A stretch of DNA of 64,000 nucleotides, from positions 248,001-312,000 of the forward strand of contig JAFLBQ010000004.1 in assembly GCA_017303805.1 (NCBI GenBank), read 5' to 3'. The notes below the pieces were generated by a model. The model made no database searches. It saw only the letters and a list, made by a program, of their open reading frames with translations, and was not told the DNA's origin. Source of the stretch: Cytophagales bacterium. GTDB lineage: Bacteria; Bacteroidota; Bacteroidia; Cytophagales; Cyclobacteriaceae. This document shows positions 42,008 to 51,084 of this stretch, one piece after another (position 1 is the stretch's first letter; the number at the start of each line of letters is the position of its first letter). A program made the position numbers and the translations under genes.

Positions 42008-43871
42008 ATTTATTACCATACCGGCTTTAGTCATTACGCTTTTACTTCCCATAGTATCTGCTGCGGTTGCCTTTGTAATCAAAGAAAAATTTGGTTGGCT
42101 TACACCCATACTCTGCACCCTGCTGCTGCTTGCAGCGGCCGCAGCTATTTTATACACCCTGTTTTCAAACCCTGAACTTACCGAACATTACACGCTGCGT
42201 TGGTTTACTGCGGGCAACACCACCCTGCACACCGGCATTCTATCTACACCGGGTACACGCCTGATGGCCGCCAGTGTATTGGTTGTAGCGGCCATGGTAC
42301 ACGTATTTTCAATTGGCTATATGGCCGGTGATAATCATCCCGATCGCTACTTCGGGTTCCTTGGTTTATTTACAGCAGCCATGCTGGGATTAGTTTACAG
42401 TTCCAACTTGCTAACTACTTTTTGCTTTTGGGAGTTGCTGGGATTTTGCTCGTACCGGCTAATTGCCCACTGGCAACAAAAACCGGCTGCAGCCGTGGCA
42501 GCAACCAAAGCGTTTTTATTGACTAAAACCGGAGACCTCGCATTTTTAATCGGGCTATTGATTTTGTGGGCACAACATGGCTCGTTGGAATATACAGCTC
42601 TTACCAACACCACCGGATGGAGCACCCTTGCCGGTGTTTGTATTTTTTGCGGAGTAATTGGCAAGTCGGCACAGTTTCCATTACTTAATTGGTTACCCGA
42701 TGCCATGCAAGGCCCCACGCCTGTTTCGGCATTGATTCATGCAGCCACTATGGTAGCTGCGGGCATTTTTGTTTTAGTACAACTTGCCCCTGCACTTTCT
42801 CCGGCAACCTTAGCGTTTATGACAGCCGTAGGAATAACCTCAGCGATTGCCGGAGCGATTGGTGCCTGGTTAGAAACCGACATAAAAAAAATTCTTGCGT
42901 ACTCAACTATTTCGCAGTTGGGTTTTATGGTTCTTGCTTTGGGCCTGGGCGAAATAACCGGAGCTTTTACACACCTGGTACATCATGCCTTTTTCAAGGC
43001 TGGTTTATTTTTAGCTGCGGGCGCCATTCTTCACAGCATGCATCAGGCAACACACCAGCAACAAGCAGATGTACAAGACATTCGCAACCTGGGCAGCTTA
43101 CGCCTGCACTTGCCTTATACCTTTCTTGGTTTTATTGTTTGTGCTGCCGCCCTTGCAGGCATTCCGGGCACCACCGGCTACGTATCGAAAGAGTTAATTT
43201 TAACTGCGGTGCACGCTAAAAATTTTTGGTGGCTGGAGCTTAGCGTTTGGTTGATTGTGGTTGCCACACCGCTCTACATTTTTCGATTGCTGTGGTTCGC
43301 ATTTTTGAAACCTGCAGTGCATTCGCTTGCCGGAACCGAAGTACCATGGATTATGCGTTTACCGGTGCTTGTACTGGCAGTAGGGTCTATCACTTACTTA
43401 TTCAGACAAGGTCATTTTGATTCATTTGCCACGTATTACCTGCAATCTTCCTACAGCATTCCACAGAACATAGCCTTTACTTCGCTTGCGCTAACCGGAG
43501 CTTCGCTGTTAATAGCATGGCTAATCCGAAACAAAACAACAGGCACGACTGAATTTTTACTGAAAAAAATTCTGGATTGGGTGAATGCTGGGGTAGTACG
43601 ACTGGCCACCACACTGGCAACAGTAACACAAACTCTGGATGTTAAATGGATAGACCGGTTTCTTCATGCAATAGCTTACACCAAAGTGGGGCTTGCCCAC
43701 ATGGTAGGCTGGGCCGATAGAAATGTAGTGGATGGCACCGTGCATGGCACTACGTTGGTGCTTCGCAGCGTTGGCAACCTTACGCGCTCGGTCGTAAACG
43801 GAAAAATTCAAAGCTATTTACTGTGGGCCATGGCTGGCTTGCTTATTTTTATAATCTGGATTCTCTACTAA
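42000..43871 (+). CDS. nuoL: NADH-quinone oxidoreductase subunit L
   Basis: 623 residues, about 16 TM helices. The proton-pumping core of Mrp-type antiporter homologues is visible: 'FCFWELLGFCSYRLI' with the channel Glu, 'GKSAQFPLLNWLPDAMQGPTPVSALIHAATMVAAG' with conserved Lys/His, and 'KILAYSTISQLGFM'. The last ~100 residues form the lateral helix and final TM that clamp the membrane arm. The start overlaps nuoK by 8 bp. Confidence 0.95.
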   Translation: MTEFITIPALVITLLLPIVSAAVAFVIKEKFGWLTPILCTLLLLAAAAAILYTLFSNPELTEHYTLRWFTAGNTTLHTGILSTPGTRLMAASVLVVAAMVHVFSIGYMAGDNHPDRYFGFLGLFTAAMLGLVYSSNLLTTFCFWELLGFCSYRLIAHWQQKPAAAVAATKAFLLTKTGDLAFLIGLLILWAQHGSLEYTALTNTTGWSTLAGVCIFCGVIGKSAQFPLLNWLPDAMQGPTPVSALIHAATMVAAGIFVLVQLAPALSPATLAFMTAVGITSAIAGAIGAWLETDIKKILAYSTISQLGFMVLALGLGEITGAFTHLVHHAFFKAGLFLAAGAILHSMHQATHQQQADVQDIRNLGSLRLHLPYTFLGFIVCAAALAGIPGTTGYVSKELILTAVHAKNFWWLELSVWLIVVATPLYIFRLLWFAFLKPAVHSLAGTEVPWIMRLPVLVLAVGSITYLFRQGHFDSFATYYLQSSYSIPQNIAFTSLALTGASLLIAWLIRNKTTGTTEFLLKKILDWVNAGVVRLATTLATVTQTLDVKWIDRFLHAIAYTKVGLAHMVGWADRNVVDGTVHGTTLVLRSVGNLTRSVVNGKIQSYLLWAMAGLLIFIIWILY

Positions 43872-45451
43872 TGCCTTACATCTCCTTTTTAATTCTTATT
43901 CCGATTGTAATCGCACTGGTAGCGCTCTTTATTCCTACGCGCTATAAATTTATTTTTTCGCGGCTAGCACTGGCCGCCACCATTCTGCAACTTGTTCTTT
44001 GTGTGGGCATGATTGTACACTTTCAACCTGGCGAAGGATTACAATTGGTAGAACGGCATAGTTGGATTTCGCTCACCCTAAACAACTGGGGCCGGTTGCA
44101 GGCCGAATACCTGGTGGCTTTGGATGGACTAAGTTTGCCATTGGTTGTTTTAAGTGTGGTGATTATGCTTATCGCCACTATTTCATCGTGGCATATTGCC
44201 AAAAGCCGTAAAGGATATTTCATTTTGTTATTAATCTTAAACGCAGCCATCATCGGCAGCTTTTGCGCCCTCGACTTTCTGCTCTTCTACGTGTTCTTTG
44301 AATTCATGTTGCTGCCCATGTTTTTTCTTATCGGTATGTGGGGTGGCCCGAGGCGGGAATACGCGTCTGTTAAATTTTTTCTTTATACGTTGCTGGGTTC
44401 CATTTTTATTCTGATCGTAATGATTGGATTGTACTTATCGGTACAATCACCAGAAAGCACTGACGAAGTGGTGCATACATTTAATGTACTGCACATGCAG
44501 CAGGCAAAGAACTTTATTGCCGGCTCACTTCTTGATTTTACCGGGGCGGGCAATTGGCGTTTGTGGGCTTTCGCCCTTCTTTTTATAGGGTTTGCAATTA
44601 AGGTACCTGTGGTGCCCTTTCACACCTGGCTGCCCGATGCGCACGTAGAAGCGCCCACACCTATTTCTGTAATTCTGGCTGCGCTGCTTTTAAAAGTTGG
44701 AGCTTACGGGATTTTACGTTTCGTTTACCCGGTATTTCCCGATGCCGCCATTTATTTTAGCGATTGGGTTGCCGGCATGGGTGTAGTTTCTATTATCTAC
44801 GGTGCACTCAATGCATTGGCAAGCAAAGATCTGAAACGTCTCATCGCCTATTCTTCGGTATCGCACATGGGCTTTGTACTGCTGGGCATTGCCTCGGCCA
44901 CCACCGAAGGCATTGCCGGAGCCATTTACCAAATGGTAAGCCATGGAATTATTTCGGCCATGTTGTTTTTAATTGCCGGTGTAGTGTACGACCGCACGCA
45001 CGACCGGCTTATCGAAAACTATTCCGGGCTTGCCTTGAAAATGAAATACTATACATCTTTTACTGTGATTGCATTTTTTGCTTCGCTGGGCCTACCCGGT
45101 TTTTCTGGTTTCATCGGAGAAGTGCTCATATTTTTTGGAGCCTTTCAATCGAACGCAATTAATAACCTCGTGCCCTTGTGGATGCCCGTAGTTGCAACAC
45201 TCGGCTTATTGCTGGGAGCTGGCTATTATTTATGGACGTTGCAGCGAATGTTCTTCGGCCCGTTTTCAATTCGCGCCAACTTTACAGAACTTACCGATCT
45301 GACTGCCCGCGAATACCTGATGCTGTTGCCGCTGGCATTGCTTACACTGCTGTTCGGCATTCTTCCGCAGCTTCTGCTCGACTTCATCAATCCGTTTGCA
45401 GCAACGTTTACGAGTACCTGGTTTTTATTTAGCACGAATGCAACCCCGTAG
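43871..45451 (+). CDS. nuoM: NADH-quinone oxidoreductase subunit M
   Basis: 526 residues, about 14 TM helices. 'LLFYVFFEFMLLPMFFLIGMWGGPRR' holds the channel Glu; 'FAIKVPVVPFHTWLPDAHVEAPTPISVILAALLLKVGAYG' and 'KRLIAYSSVSHMGFV' complete the antiporter-like core. ATG 43871 shares its A with the nuoL stop (TAATG). An upstream in-frame ATG within nuoL was rejected because it adds 16 residues not seen in the family. Confidence 0.95.
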   Translation: MPYISFLILIPIVIALVALFIPTRYKFIFSRLALAATILQLVLCVGMIVHFQPGEGLQLVERHSWISLTLNNWGRLQAEYLVALDGLSLPLVVLSVVIMLIATISSWHIAKSRKGYFILLLILNAAIIGSFCALDFLLFYVFFEFMLLPMFFLIGMWGGPRREYASVKFFLYTLLGSIFILIVMIGLYLSVQSPESTDEVVHTFNVLHMQQAKNFIAGSLLDFTGAGNWRLWAFALLFIGFAIKVPVVPFHTWLPDAHVEAPTPISVILAALLLKVGAYGILRFVYPVFPDAAIYFSDWVAGMGVVSIIYGALNALASKDLKRLIAYSSVSHMGFVLLGIASATTEGIAGAIYQMVSHGIISAMLFLIAGVVYDRTHDRLIENYSGLALKMKYYTSFTVIAFFASLGLPGFSGFIGEVLIFFGAFQSNAINNLVPLWMPVVATLGLLLGAGYYLWTLQRMFFGPFSIRANFTELTDLTAREYLMLLPLALLTLLFGILPQLLLDFINPFAATFTSTWFLFSTNATP

Positions 45452-45456
45452 TGCGT

Positions 45457-46926
45457 ATGTCTGTTGCTGATGCTATCGCTTCTTTCTCTGCCAGCCTGCC
45501 GCGCGTGCTACCCGAAGTGGTACTTGCCGCTTCAAGCTGCGTTACCTTATTGCTCGGCTTATTTCTTAAAAAGAACAAAAGCGCAGTACTCGCCATCTTT
45601 AGTATTGCAGTCTTTTTAGTAGCTATTGGCTTACTGGTTGCCACATGGCCGCAGCAGCCTGTTTCGCTTTTTGCAGGGATGTTCCGTGCCGATGACTTTT
45701 CAGCTTTCTTTCGCTTGCTCTTTTTAACAGGTGGTGCGCTTACCATTTGCATCGCGCTTCAAAAAGAAAGCTCTACCGAGTATTATCTTTTTATCCAGGC
45801 GGTGGTGGCGGGCGCCTGTTGGCTGGCCATGAGCATGCACTTTGTTGCCGTACTTGTTTCGCTCGAATTGGTCTCGATTGGCTCGTACATATTGGCGGGG
45901 TTCGCCTTTAACAAGGCAAGCTCAGAAGGAAGTCTGAAATACTTTTTAATGGGGTCGGTAGCTACTGCCTGCCTGATTTACGGAGCATCGTTGCTTTATG
46001 GTATTACAGGCACTTTCGATTTCTCTTCGCAGCAGTTGGCCGATGCCCTGCTGCAATCGCAGACCGGGTTTATGTTAATTGCAGCCTTTCTTATTCTGGC
46101 GGCAATTCTTTTTAAGCTCACCGCTTTTCCTTTTCACCTTTGGGCACCCGATGTGTACCAAAGCGCACCTACACCCGTAGTTGCATTTATCTCGGTGGTT
46201 CCCAAACTGGCCGGACTGGTTGTGTTTATCAAATTAGTGTTGGCCTTCAATCTGTTTGGACAAGCACCCATTAACTGGAAAAGTGTTATTTCCGCGCTTG
46301 CCCTGCTTTCAATACTGGTGGGCAATCTTTCCGCTTTAGCGCAAACCAATCCCAAAAGAATGCTTGCCTACTCCTCCATCGCGCAAGCTGGTTTTTTATT
46401 GGTTGGCGTTACCACATTGGACCTGGCCGGCATCCATGCCACCATGTTTTATGCAGTAGCCTTTCTGCTCATGAACGTGCTCGTATTTACTGCCTTGCAC
46501 TTTTTTGAGAAATGGAAAAGCCTGCCTGCTTTTACCAACTTTTCAGGCCTGGGGCGTGTGGCTTTTGTGCCGGCTTTGGGGTTGGTTATTGGGCTGGTAG
46601 CACTTACAGGCTTGCCCCCAACTGCGGGTTTTACTGCAAAACTTTTTGTGTTTAGCGCATTGTGGGGTAGCTGGACAGACAGTGGCCAATTCATAGTGCT
46701 CTTGCTCTTTGTTACCGGGTTGCTGAACACCATTGTGGCATTATACTTCTATCTTAAAATACCCTACTATCTGTTTCTAAAAGCAACGCCACCGGGCACG
46801 GCCTCTATAAAAATTACCTTCACCGGTAATCTTTTGTTGCTGATTTTGGTTATAGCTATTGTCTGGCTTTTCCTTAACCCTGGCCTGTTGATGGGTTGGA
46901 TAAATCGGATTACTTTTGTGCTGTAA
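45457..46926 (+). CDS. nuoN: NADH-quinone oxidoreductase subunit N
   Basis: 489 residues, about 14 TM helices. 'VSLELVSIGSYILAGF' has the channel Glu, 'FPFHLWAPDVYQSAPTPVVAFISVVPKLAGL' the core His/Lys segment, and 'KRMLAYSSIAQAGFLLVGV' the half-channel Lys. ATG 45457 is taken; a GTG at 45451, right after the nuoM stop, is in frame and adds two residues. Last gene of the nuo run; purF-like follows 51 bp later. Confidence 0.94.
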   Translation: MSVADAIASFSASLPRVLPEVVLAASSCVTLLLGLFLKKNKSAVLAIFSIAVFLVAIGLLVATWPQQPVSLFAGMFRADDFSAFFRLLFLTGGALTICIALQKESSTEYYLFIQAVVAGACWLAMSMHFVAVLVSLELVSIGSYILAGFAFNKASSEGSLKYFLMGSVATACLIYGASLLYGITGTFDFSSQQLADALLQSQTGFMLIAAFLILAAILFKLTAFPFHLWAPDVYQSAPTPVVAFISVVPKLAGLVVFIKLVLAFNLFGQAPINWKSVISALALLSILVGNLSALAQTNPKRMLAYSSIAQAGFLLVGVTTLDLAGIHATMFYAVAFLLMNVLVFTALHFFEKWKSLPAFTNFSGLGRVAFVPALGLVIGLVALTGLPPTAGFTAKLFVFSALWGSWTDSGQFIVLLLFVTGLLNTIVALYFYLKIPYYLFLKATPPGTASIKITFTGNLLLLILVIAIVWLFLNPGLLMGWINRITFVL

Positions 46927-46977
46927 AACCGGAGAGGGTTTACCCTACCGCTTAACAGGAACCCGTAAAAGCTACGT

Positions 46978-48861
46978 ATGAGCGATACCATCCTACACGA
47001 ATGCGGCATTGCCCTCATTCGATTGCGCAAGCCCCTTTCCTACTACATCGAAAAGTATGGCCCTACCTATGCCATTAACAAGATGTACATTCTAATGGAA
47101 AAGCAGCATAACCGGGGGCAGGATGGTGCCGGTATTGCCAACATTAAAATAGATAGTAAACCCGGGCACCGGTTTTTTAGCCGCTATCGGTCAGTTAAGA
47201 GCCAGCCCGTGGCCCACCTGTTTCGGAAAATCGGTAAGAAGTACAAAAAAGCCCAGAAAGAGGGCAAAGAGAAATTTAAAACCGAAGAGTGGCTAAAAGA
47301 TAATGTGGCATTTAGTGGCGAGTTATGGCTAGGACATTTGCGCTATGGCACGCATGGGGTAAACAGCATCGAAAACGTGCACCCGTTTTTGCGCCAAAAC
47401 AACTGGCGTAGCCGCAACCTGGTAATGGCCGGCAATTTTAACATGACCAACGTGGACGAACTCTTTAATGTGCTGGTAGATTTAGGTCAGCACCCTAAAG
47501 ACAAAGTAGATACGGTTACGGTAATGGAAAAGATCGGACACTTTCTGGATTTAGAGGTGCAATCGATTTTTGAGAAGTATAAAGATCAGTACAGCAACAA
47601 AGAGGTTTCTGAAATCATCGAAAAAGAATTAGATCTTGCAAGGGTACTGAAACGGGCCTGTAAAGATTTTGACGGTGGTTATACCATGGCTGGCCTCACC
47701 GGTTCCGGCTCTGCGTTTGTGGTGCGCGATCCGTCTGGCATTCGGCCGGCTTATTATTATGCAGATGATGAGGTGGTAGTAGTAGCCTCTGAAAAGCCGG
47801 CTATTAAAACAGCCTTTAATATCAACTACTCGCAAATAAAGGAGATTCAACCGGGCCATGCGCTGGTCATCAACAAAGAAGGCGAATTTCAACATCAGGA
47901 AATTACCAAGCCGCTCTCAAAAACATCGTGCAGTTTTGAGCGCATCTACTTTTCGCGGGGTACCGATCCTGAAATTTACCAGGAGCGGAAACAACTTGGC
48001 AAATTGCTGGTGCCGCAAGTACTCAAAGCCATTAACTTCGATTTGAAGAATACCATTTTCTCGTACATCCCCAACACAGCCGAAACCGCCTTTATGGGAA
48101 TGATGTCAGGTATTGAAGATTACCTCATCGCCAAACAGAAAGATATTATCATCGATTCCAAACCAACGGTTGACTCGCTGGATGATTTACTTTCGTTCAG
48201 ACCACGTATCGAAAAGATTGTAATTAAAGATGTGAAGCTACGCACATTTATTACAGACGATACCCACCGCGATGACATGGTGGCCCACGTGTATGACACC
48301 ACGTACGAGGTGGTGAACAAGGGGAAAGATACGCTGGTGGTAATTGACGACTCAATTGTGCGCGGAACAACGCTTGAGAAGAGTATTCTTAAAATGCTGG
48401 ATCGGCTGCAGCCAAAAAAGATTGTGGTAGTTTCATCAGCCCCGCAAATCCGCTTCCCCGATTGCTACGGTATTGATATGAGCAAGATGGGTGAGTTTGT
48501 AGCCTTCCGTGCAGTAATCAAATTATTAAAAGAGCAAGGCAAAGACTACCTGCTTGGCGAAGTGTATGAACAATGCAGGCAGGCATGGCAAGACAACGAG
48601 CCCGTTAATTATGTAAAGCGGCTCTATGAGCAATTTACCTATGAAGAAATTTCAGAAAAAATTACCGACATCGTGCGCCCGGCCGATATGAAAGCGGAGC
48701 TAGAAGTAATTTTTCAAACAGTAGATAACCTGCACAAAGCAATTCCTAACCACAGTGGCGATTGGTATTTTACTGGCAACTACCCCACGCCTGGTGGTAT
48801 GCGCGTAGTAAACCGATCGTACCTGAATTATATGGATGGAAAACTGGTAAGGGCGTATTGA
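46978..48861 (+). CDS. Amidophosphoribosyltransferase family protein (long form)
   Basis: 627 residues, longer than the ~470-510 of PurF. N-terminal Ntn glutaminase: 'ILHECGIALIRL' gives Cys9 as the probable processed nucleophile, then 'HNRGQDGAGIA', 'GHLRYGTHG' and 'DFDGGYTMAGL'. An extra ~50-residue lysine-rich insert (about 80-110) and an insert at ~165-215 lengthen the domain. The oxyanion-hole motif HNGN of PurF reads MAGN (150-153). C-terminal PRT domain: 'VVIDDSIVRGTT' (454-465) binds PRPP. It is annotated as PurF in many Bacteroidota and may do the first step of purine synthesis, but these changes leave room for a related reaction. Confidence 0.85.
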   Translation: MSDTILHECGIALIRLRKPLSYYIEKYGPTYAINKMYILMEKQHNRGQDGAGIANIKIDSKPGHRFFSRYRSVKSQPVAHLFRKIGKKYKKAQKEGKEKFKTEEWLKDNVAFSGELWLGHLRYGTHGVNSIENVHPFLRQNNWRSRNLVMAGNFNMTNVDELFNVLVDLGQHPKDKVDTVTVMEKIGHFLDLEVQSIFEKYKDQYSNKEVSEIIEKELDLARVLKRACKDFDGGYTMAGLTGSGSAFVVRDPSGIRPAYYYADDEVVVVASEKPAIKTAFNINYSQIKEIQPGHALVINKEGEFQHQEITKPLSKTSCSFERIYFSRGTDPEIYQERKQLGKLLVPQVLKAINFDLKNTIFSYIPNTAETAFMGMMSGIEDYLIAKQKDIIIDSKPTVDSLDDLLSFRPRIEKIVIKDVKLRTFITDDTHRDDMVAHVYDTTYEVVNKGKDTLVVIDDSIVRGTTLEKSILKMLDRLQPKKIVVVSSAPQIRFPDCYGIDMSKMGEFVAFRAVIKLLKEQGKDYLLGEVYEQCRQAWQDNEPVNYVKRLYEQFTYEEISEKITDIVRPADMKAELEVIFQTVDNLHKAIPNHSGDWYFTGNYPTPGGMRVVNRSYLNYMDGKLVRAY

Positions 48862-48882
48862 TTGCGGATAATCTGAAATTAA

Positions 48883-49458
48883 TTAAAACGCCACATCCAG
48901 ATAAATCTCTTTTAGTGGAACCTCAATCGAAAGTGTTTCGAGTAATACTGTGTCGTTGACTTGTACGGTTTCTGACATGAGCCAGTTGTTATTAGGTTGC
49001 CGCACAAACTTTTGCAACCGGTACTCTATAGAAGACAGAACCCAGTATTCTTTGAGTGATTCGATGGACCGGTACAAAGTAAACTTCCCTCCGGTATCAT
49101 AGTCGGCAGTAGATGGCGAATGTACCTCGCAGATAAAAGTTGGATTCAGCAACGTGTCGAACTGCGCGTCCACAAACTCTTCCTTACCACACACTACACT
49201 AATGTCCGGATAGGTGTAGAGCGAGTTGTGGGGAATATGCACCCGCAAATCGGAACCATAAGGCCGACTCCCTTTGGATTTTAATTTCTGATGTAAAAAA
49301 GCATATAAATTTCCACTAATAACATTATGCTGCCGGGTAGCGCCAGACATGGCAAATATCTCGCCCTTAAAATACTCGCTCTTATGCTCGGCCTTCCGCT
49401 CCAGTTCAAGGTACTCTTGCGGGGTGTATTTCGGGTTTTTCTGATTTGTGGCTGACAT
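48883..49458 (-). CDS. Uma2-family (DUF820) putative endonuclease
   Basis: 191 residues. 'YTPQEYLELERKAEHKSEYFKGEIFAMSGAT' is the Uma2 start and 'YTYPDISVVCGKEEF', with 'FICEVHSPSTADYDTGGKFTLYRSIESLKEYWVL', the PD-(D/E)XK nuclease core (Asp, Glu-Val-His in place of Glu-x-Lys, conserved Tyr). The family is abundant in Cyanobacteria and Bacteroidota; its role is unclear and often linked to mobile DNA. Start ATG 49458. It is a lone gene between purF-like and a GT9 gene. Confidence 0.85.
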   Translation of the reverse strand: MSATNQKNPKYTPQEYLELERKAEHKSEYFKGEIFAMSGATRQHNVISGNLYAFLHQKLKSKGSRPYGSDLRVHIPHNSLYTYPDISVVCGKEEFVDAQFDTLLNPTFICEVHSPSTADYDTGGKFTLYRSIESLKEYWVLSSIEYRLQKFVRQPNNNWLMSETVQVNDTVLLETLSIEVPLKEIYLDVAF

Positions 49459-49564
49459 GGCAGGTAAAGATAAGAAATTTACAAGGTTTGAAGCGGCTCT
49501 CAATACTCTCGGTTCATGTTTAGTTAGAGTCTGCTCAACACATGCACTTAAATCTCAGTAAGAG

Positions 49565-50569
49565 CTACGGCAAGTAAAAATCAAATACAATATCGTTCAT
49601 GCACTTAAAGTGTCCTTTAGGACATGCGGAATAACCAATTTTAGAACACGGCCGGCACGCTGCTTTTTTGTTCTCCAACACAGTAAACCGGGTGCGGTAA
49701 GGATACATTCCAAACTCTGAAATAGTATTGCCCCAGATTGAAAAGACTTCCTTTTTAAACGCAGCCGCTATGTGCATCAGTCCGGTATCGTGTGTAAACA
49801 CATACCGGGCTTGCTTTACCAGGCTGGCTGATTGATTGATGTTGAATTTGCCGCACGCATTAAAGATGATGGTCTTTTTGCCTAACTCGTTTAAGCCGGC
49901 TTCGTACTCACTGTGAGCGGGACGCTCAAAAAAATCCCGCAGCACTTCTGCCGTTTCATAATCTTCTTTTCCGCCCAGCAAAACAATTGGTTTATTAATC
50001 TTGTCGCATAATTCAATCATGCGCTTTAGCGGAAGCCGTTTGGTAGCGTGTTGTGCCCCCACCGCATACGCCACATAACCCGATTGAAATTCTTTCGGAA
50101 GCCAGTCAAGTGGAACTACATCTTCTTCGGGAATAAAAAAATCCAAACCTAAGGTATCGGCCTTCAAACCCAGTGGTTTGAGGGTATGAAGGTACCGCTC
50201 CACAATGTGTACATTGGGCATTCTGTTAATCTTCAGATTTACCAATAGCCACTTCTTCCAATTCAGTTTCTGAAAACTATAAGCCCTTACTCCCAAAGCT
50301 ATTTTAATAAGGCGCGTACGCAGGTTGTTGTGCAAATCAATAATGTAATCGTAGCGCTCGGCCCGCAACTGTTTAATTAAAGGGCGCAGGTCTTTTTCCA
50401 ACACCTGAATTTTATCTACATACGGGTTAGACTCCAGCAACACCTTAAATTGCTTTTTGGTAGCAAAGTGTACCTCCGCATCGCTAAGTTGGGTTTTGAG
50501 AATCCTTACCACGGGTGTAGTCAGAACGATATCGCCAATAGAAGAAAACCGGAGCACCAAAACCTTCAT
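49565..50569 (-). CDS. Glycosyltransferase family 9 (heptosyltransferase-like)
   Basis: 334 residues, GT-B fold. 'MKVLVLRFSSIGDIVLTTPVVRILK' is the classic N-terminal Rossmann start of ADP-heptose:LPS heptosyltransferases; 'DYIIDLHNNLRT', 'VAYAVGAQHATKRLP' and 'RYVFTHDTGLMHIAAAF' followed by 'GNTISEFGMYPY' match the donor-binding half. It probably adds a sugar to the LPS core or another cell-surface glycan. Cys-rich C-terminal 'CRPCSKIGYSACPKGHFKCM' is unusual for GT9 and recurs in Bacteroidota members. Confidence 0.88.
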   Translation of the reverse strand: MKVLVLRFSSIGDIVLTTPVVRILKTQLSDAEVHFATKKQFKVLLESNPYVDKIQVLEKDLRPLIKQLRAERYDYIIDLHNNLRTRLIKIALGVRAYSFQKLNWKKWLLVNLKINRMPNVHIVERYLHTLKPLGLKADTLGLDFFIPEEDVVPLDWLPKEFQSGYVAYAVGAQHATKRLPLKRMIELCDKINKPIVLLGGKEDYETAEVLRDFFERPAHSEYEAGLNELGKKTIIFNACGKFNINQSASLVKQARYVFTHDTGLMHIAAAFKKEVFSIWGNTISEFGMYPYRTRFTVLENKKAACRPCSKIGYSACPKGHFKCMNDIVFDFYLP

Positions 50570-50638
50570 TCCCTTAATAGTAGTTATGCCAGCAGGAAAA
50601 TTACGAATTCAATTTGCTATTTTAGATGCTTTAACAGA

Positions 50639-50658
50639 ACTATACTATACTATACTAT
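50639..50658 (+). repeat. ACTAT x4 tandem repeat upstream of the EVE gene
   Basis: Four perfect copies of the pentamer ACTAT lie 24 bp before the EVE-domain ATG, followed by ATCATT. The repeat sits in the promoter/leader between two divergent genes. Such short repeats change length by slipped-strand replication and can tune promoter spacing. Confidence 0.85.
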
Positions 50659-50682
50659 ATCATTCCATTAAATTGAGTTGTT

Positions 50683-51084
50683 ATGAACTATTGGCTGTTG
50701 AAAACAGAGCCTGAAACTTTTTCGTGGGCTGACCTGGCACGTGATAAGAAAGCATCGTGGGACGGGGTGCGTAATTTTAAGGCAAGGAGTAACCTTAAAG
50801 CAATGAAAAAAGGGGATTGGGCTTTCATTTATCACACAGGCGATGAAAAATCGGTTGTAGGCATTGCAGAGGTAGCCAAAGAATTTTATCCTGAGCCAAA
50901 AGATCCGGATTGGGTGCAAGTGGATTTAAAACCTGTACGCCCGCTGGCGGCTCCGGTTTCGCTGGCAACCATAAAAGCAGACAAAACCCTGGCCGAGATG
51001 ACTTTGGTGAAGGTAGCTCGCCTTTCGGTACAACCTGTAAAGGCCGAAGAATTTAATCGGATTGTACACCTGAGTGAAAAATAA
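50683..51084 (+). CDS. EVE domain protein
   Basis: 133 residues. 'MNYWLLKTEPETFSWADLARDKKASWDGVRNFKARSNLKAMKKGDWAFIYHTG' is the EVE (PUA-like, thymocyte nuclear protein 1) fold, which binds modified bases in RNA or DNA such as 5-methylcytosine derivatives. Family length is 130-150, so it is complete. Stand-alone EVE proteins in bacteria are linked to RNA turnover and sometimes to restriction of modified DNA, but no nuclease partner is near. Its stop directly touches the next ATG, so it is co-transcribed with the two secreted-protein genes. Confidence 0.92.
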   Translation: MNYWLLKTEPETFSWADLARDKKASWDGVRNFKARSNLKAMKKGDWAFIYHTGDEKSVVGIAEVAKEFYPEPKDPDWVQVDLKPVRPLAAPVSLATIKADKTLAEMTLVKVARLSVQPVKAEEFNRIVHLSEK

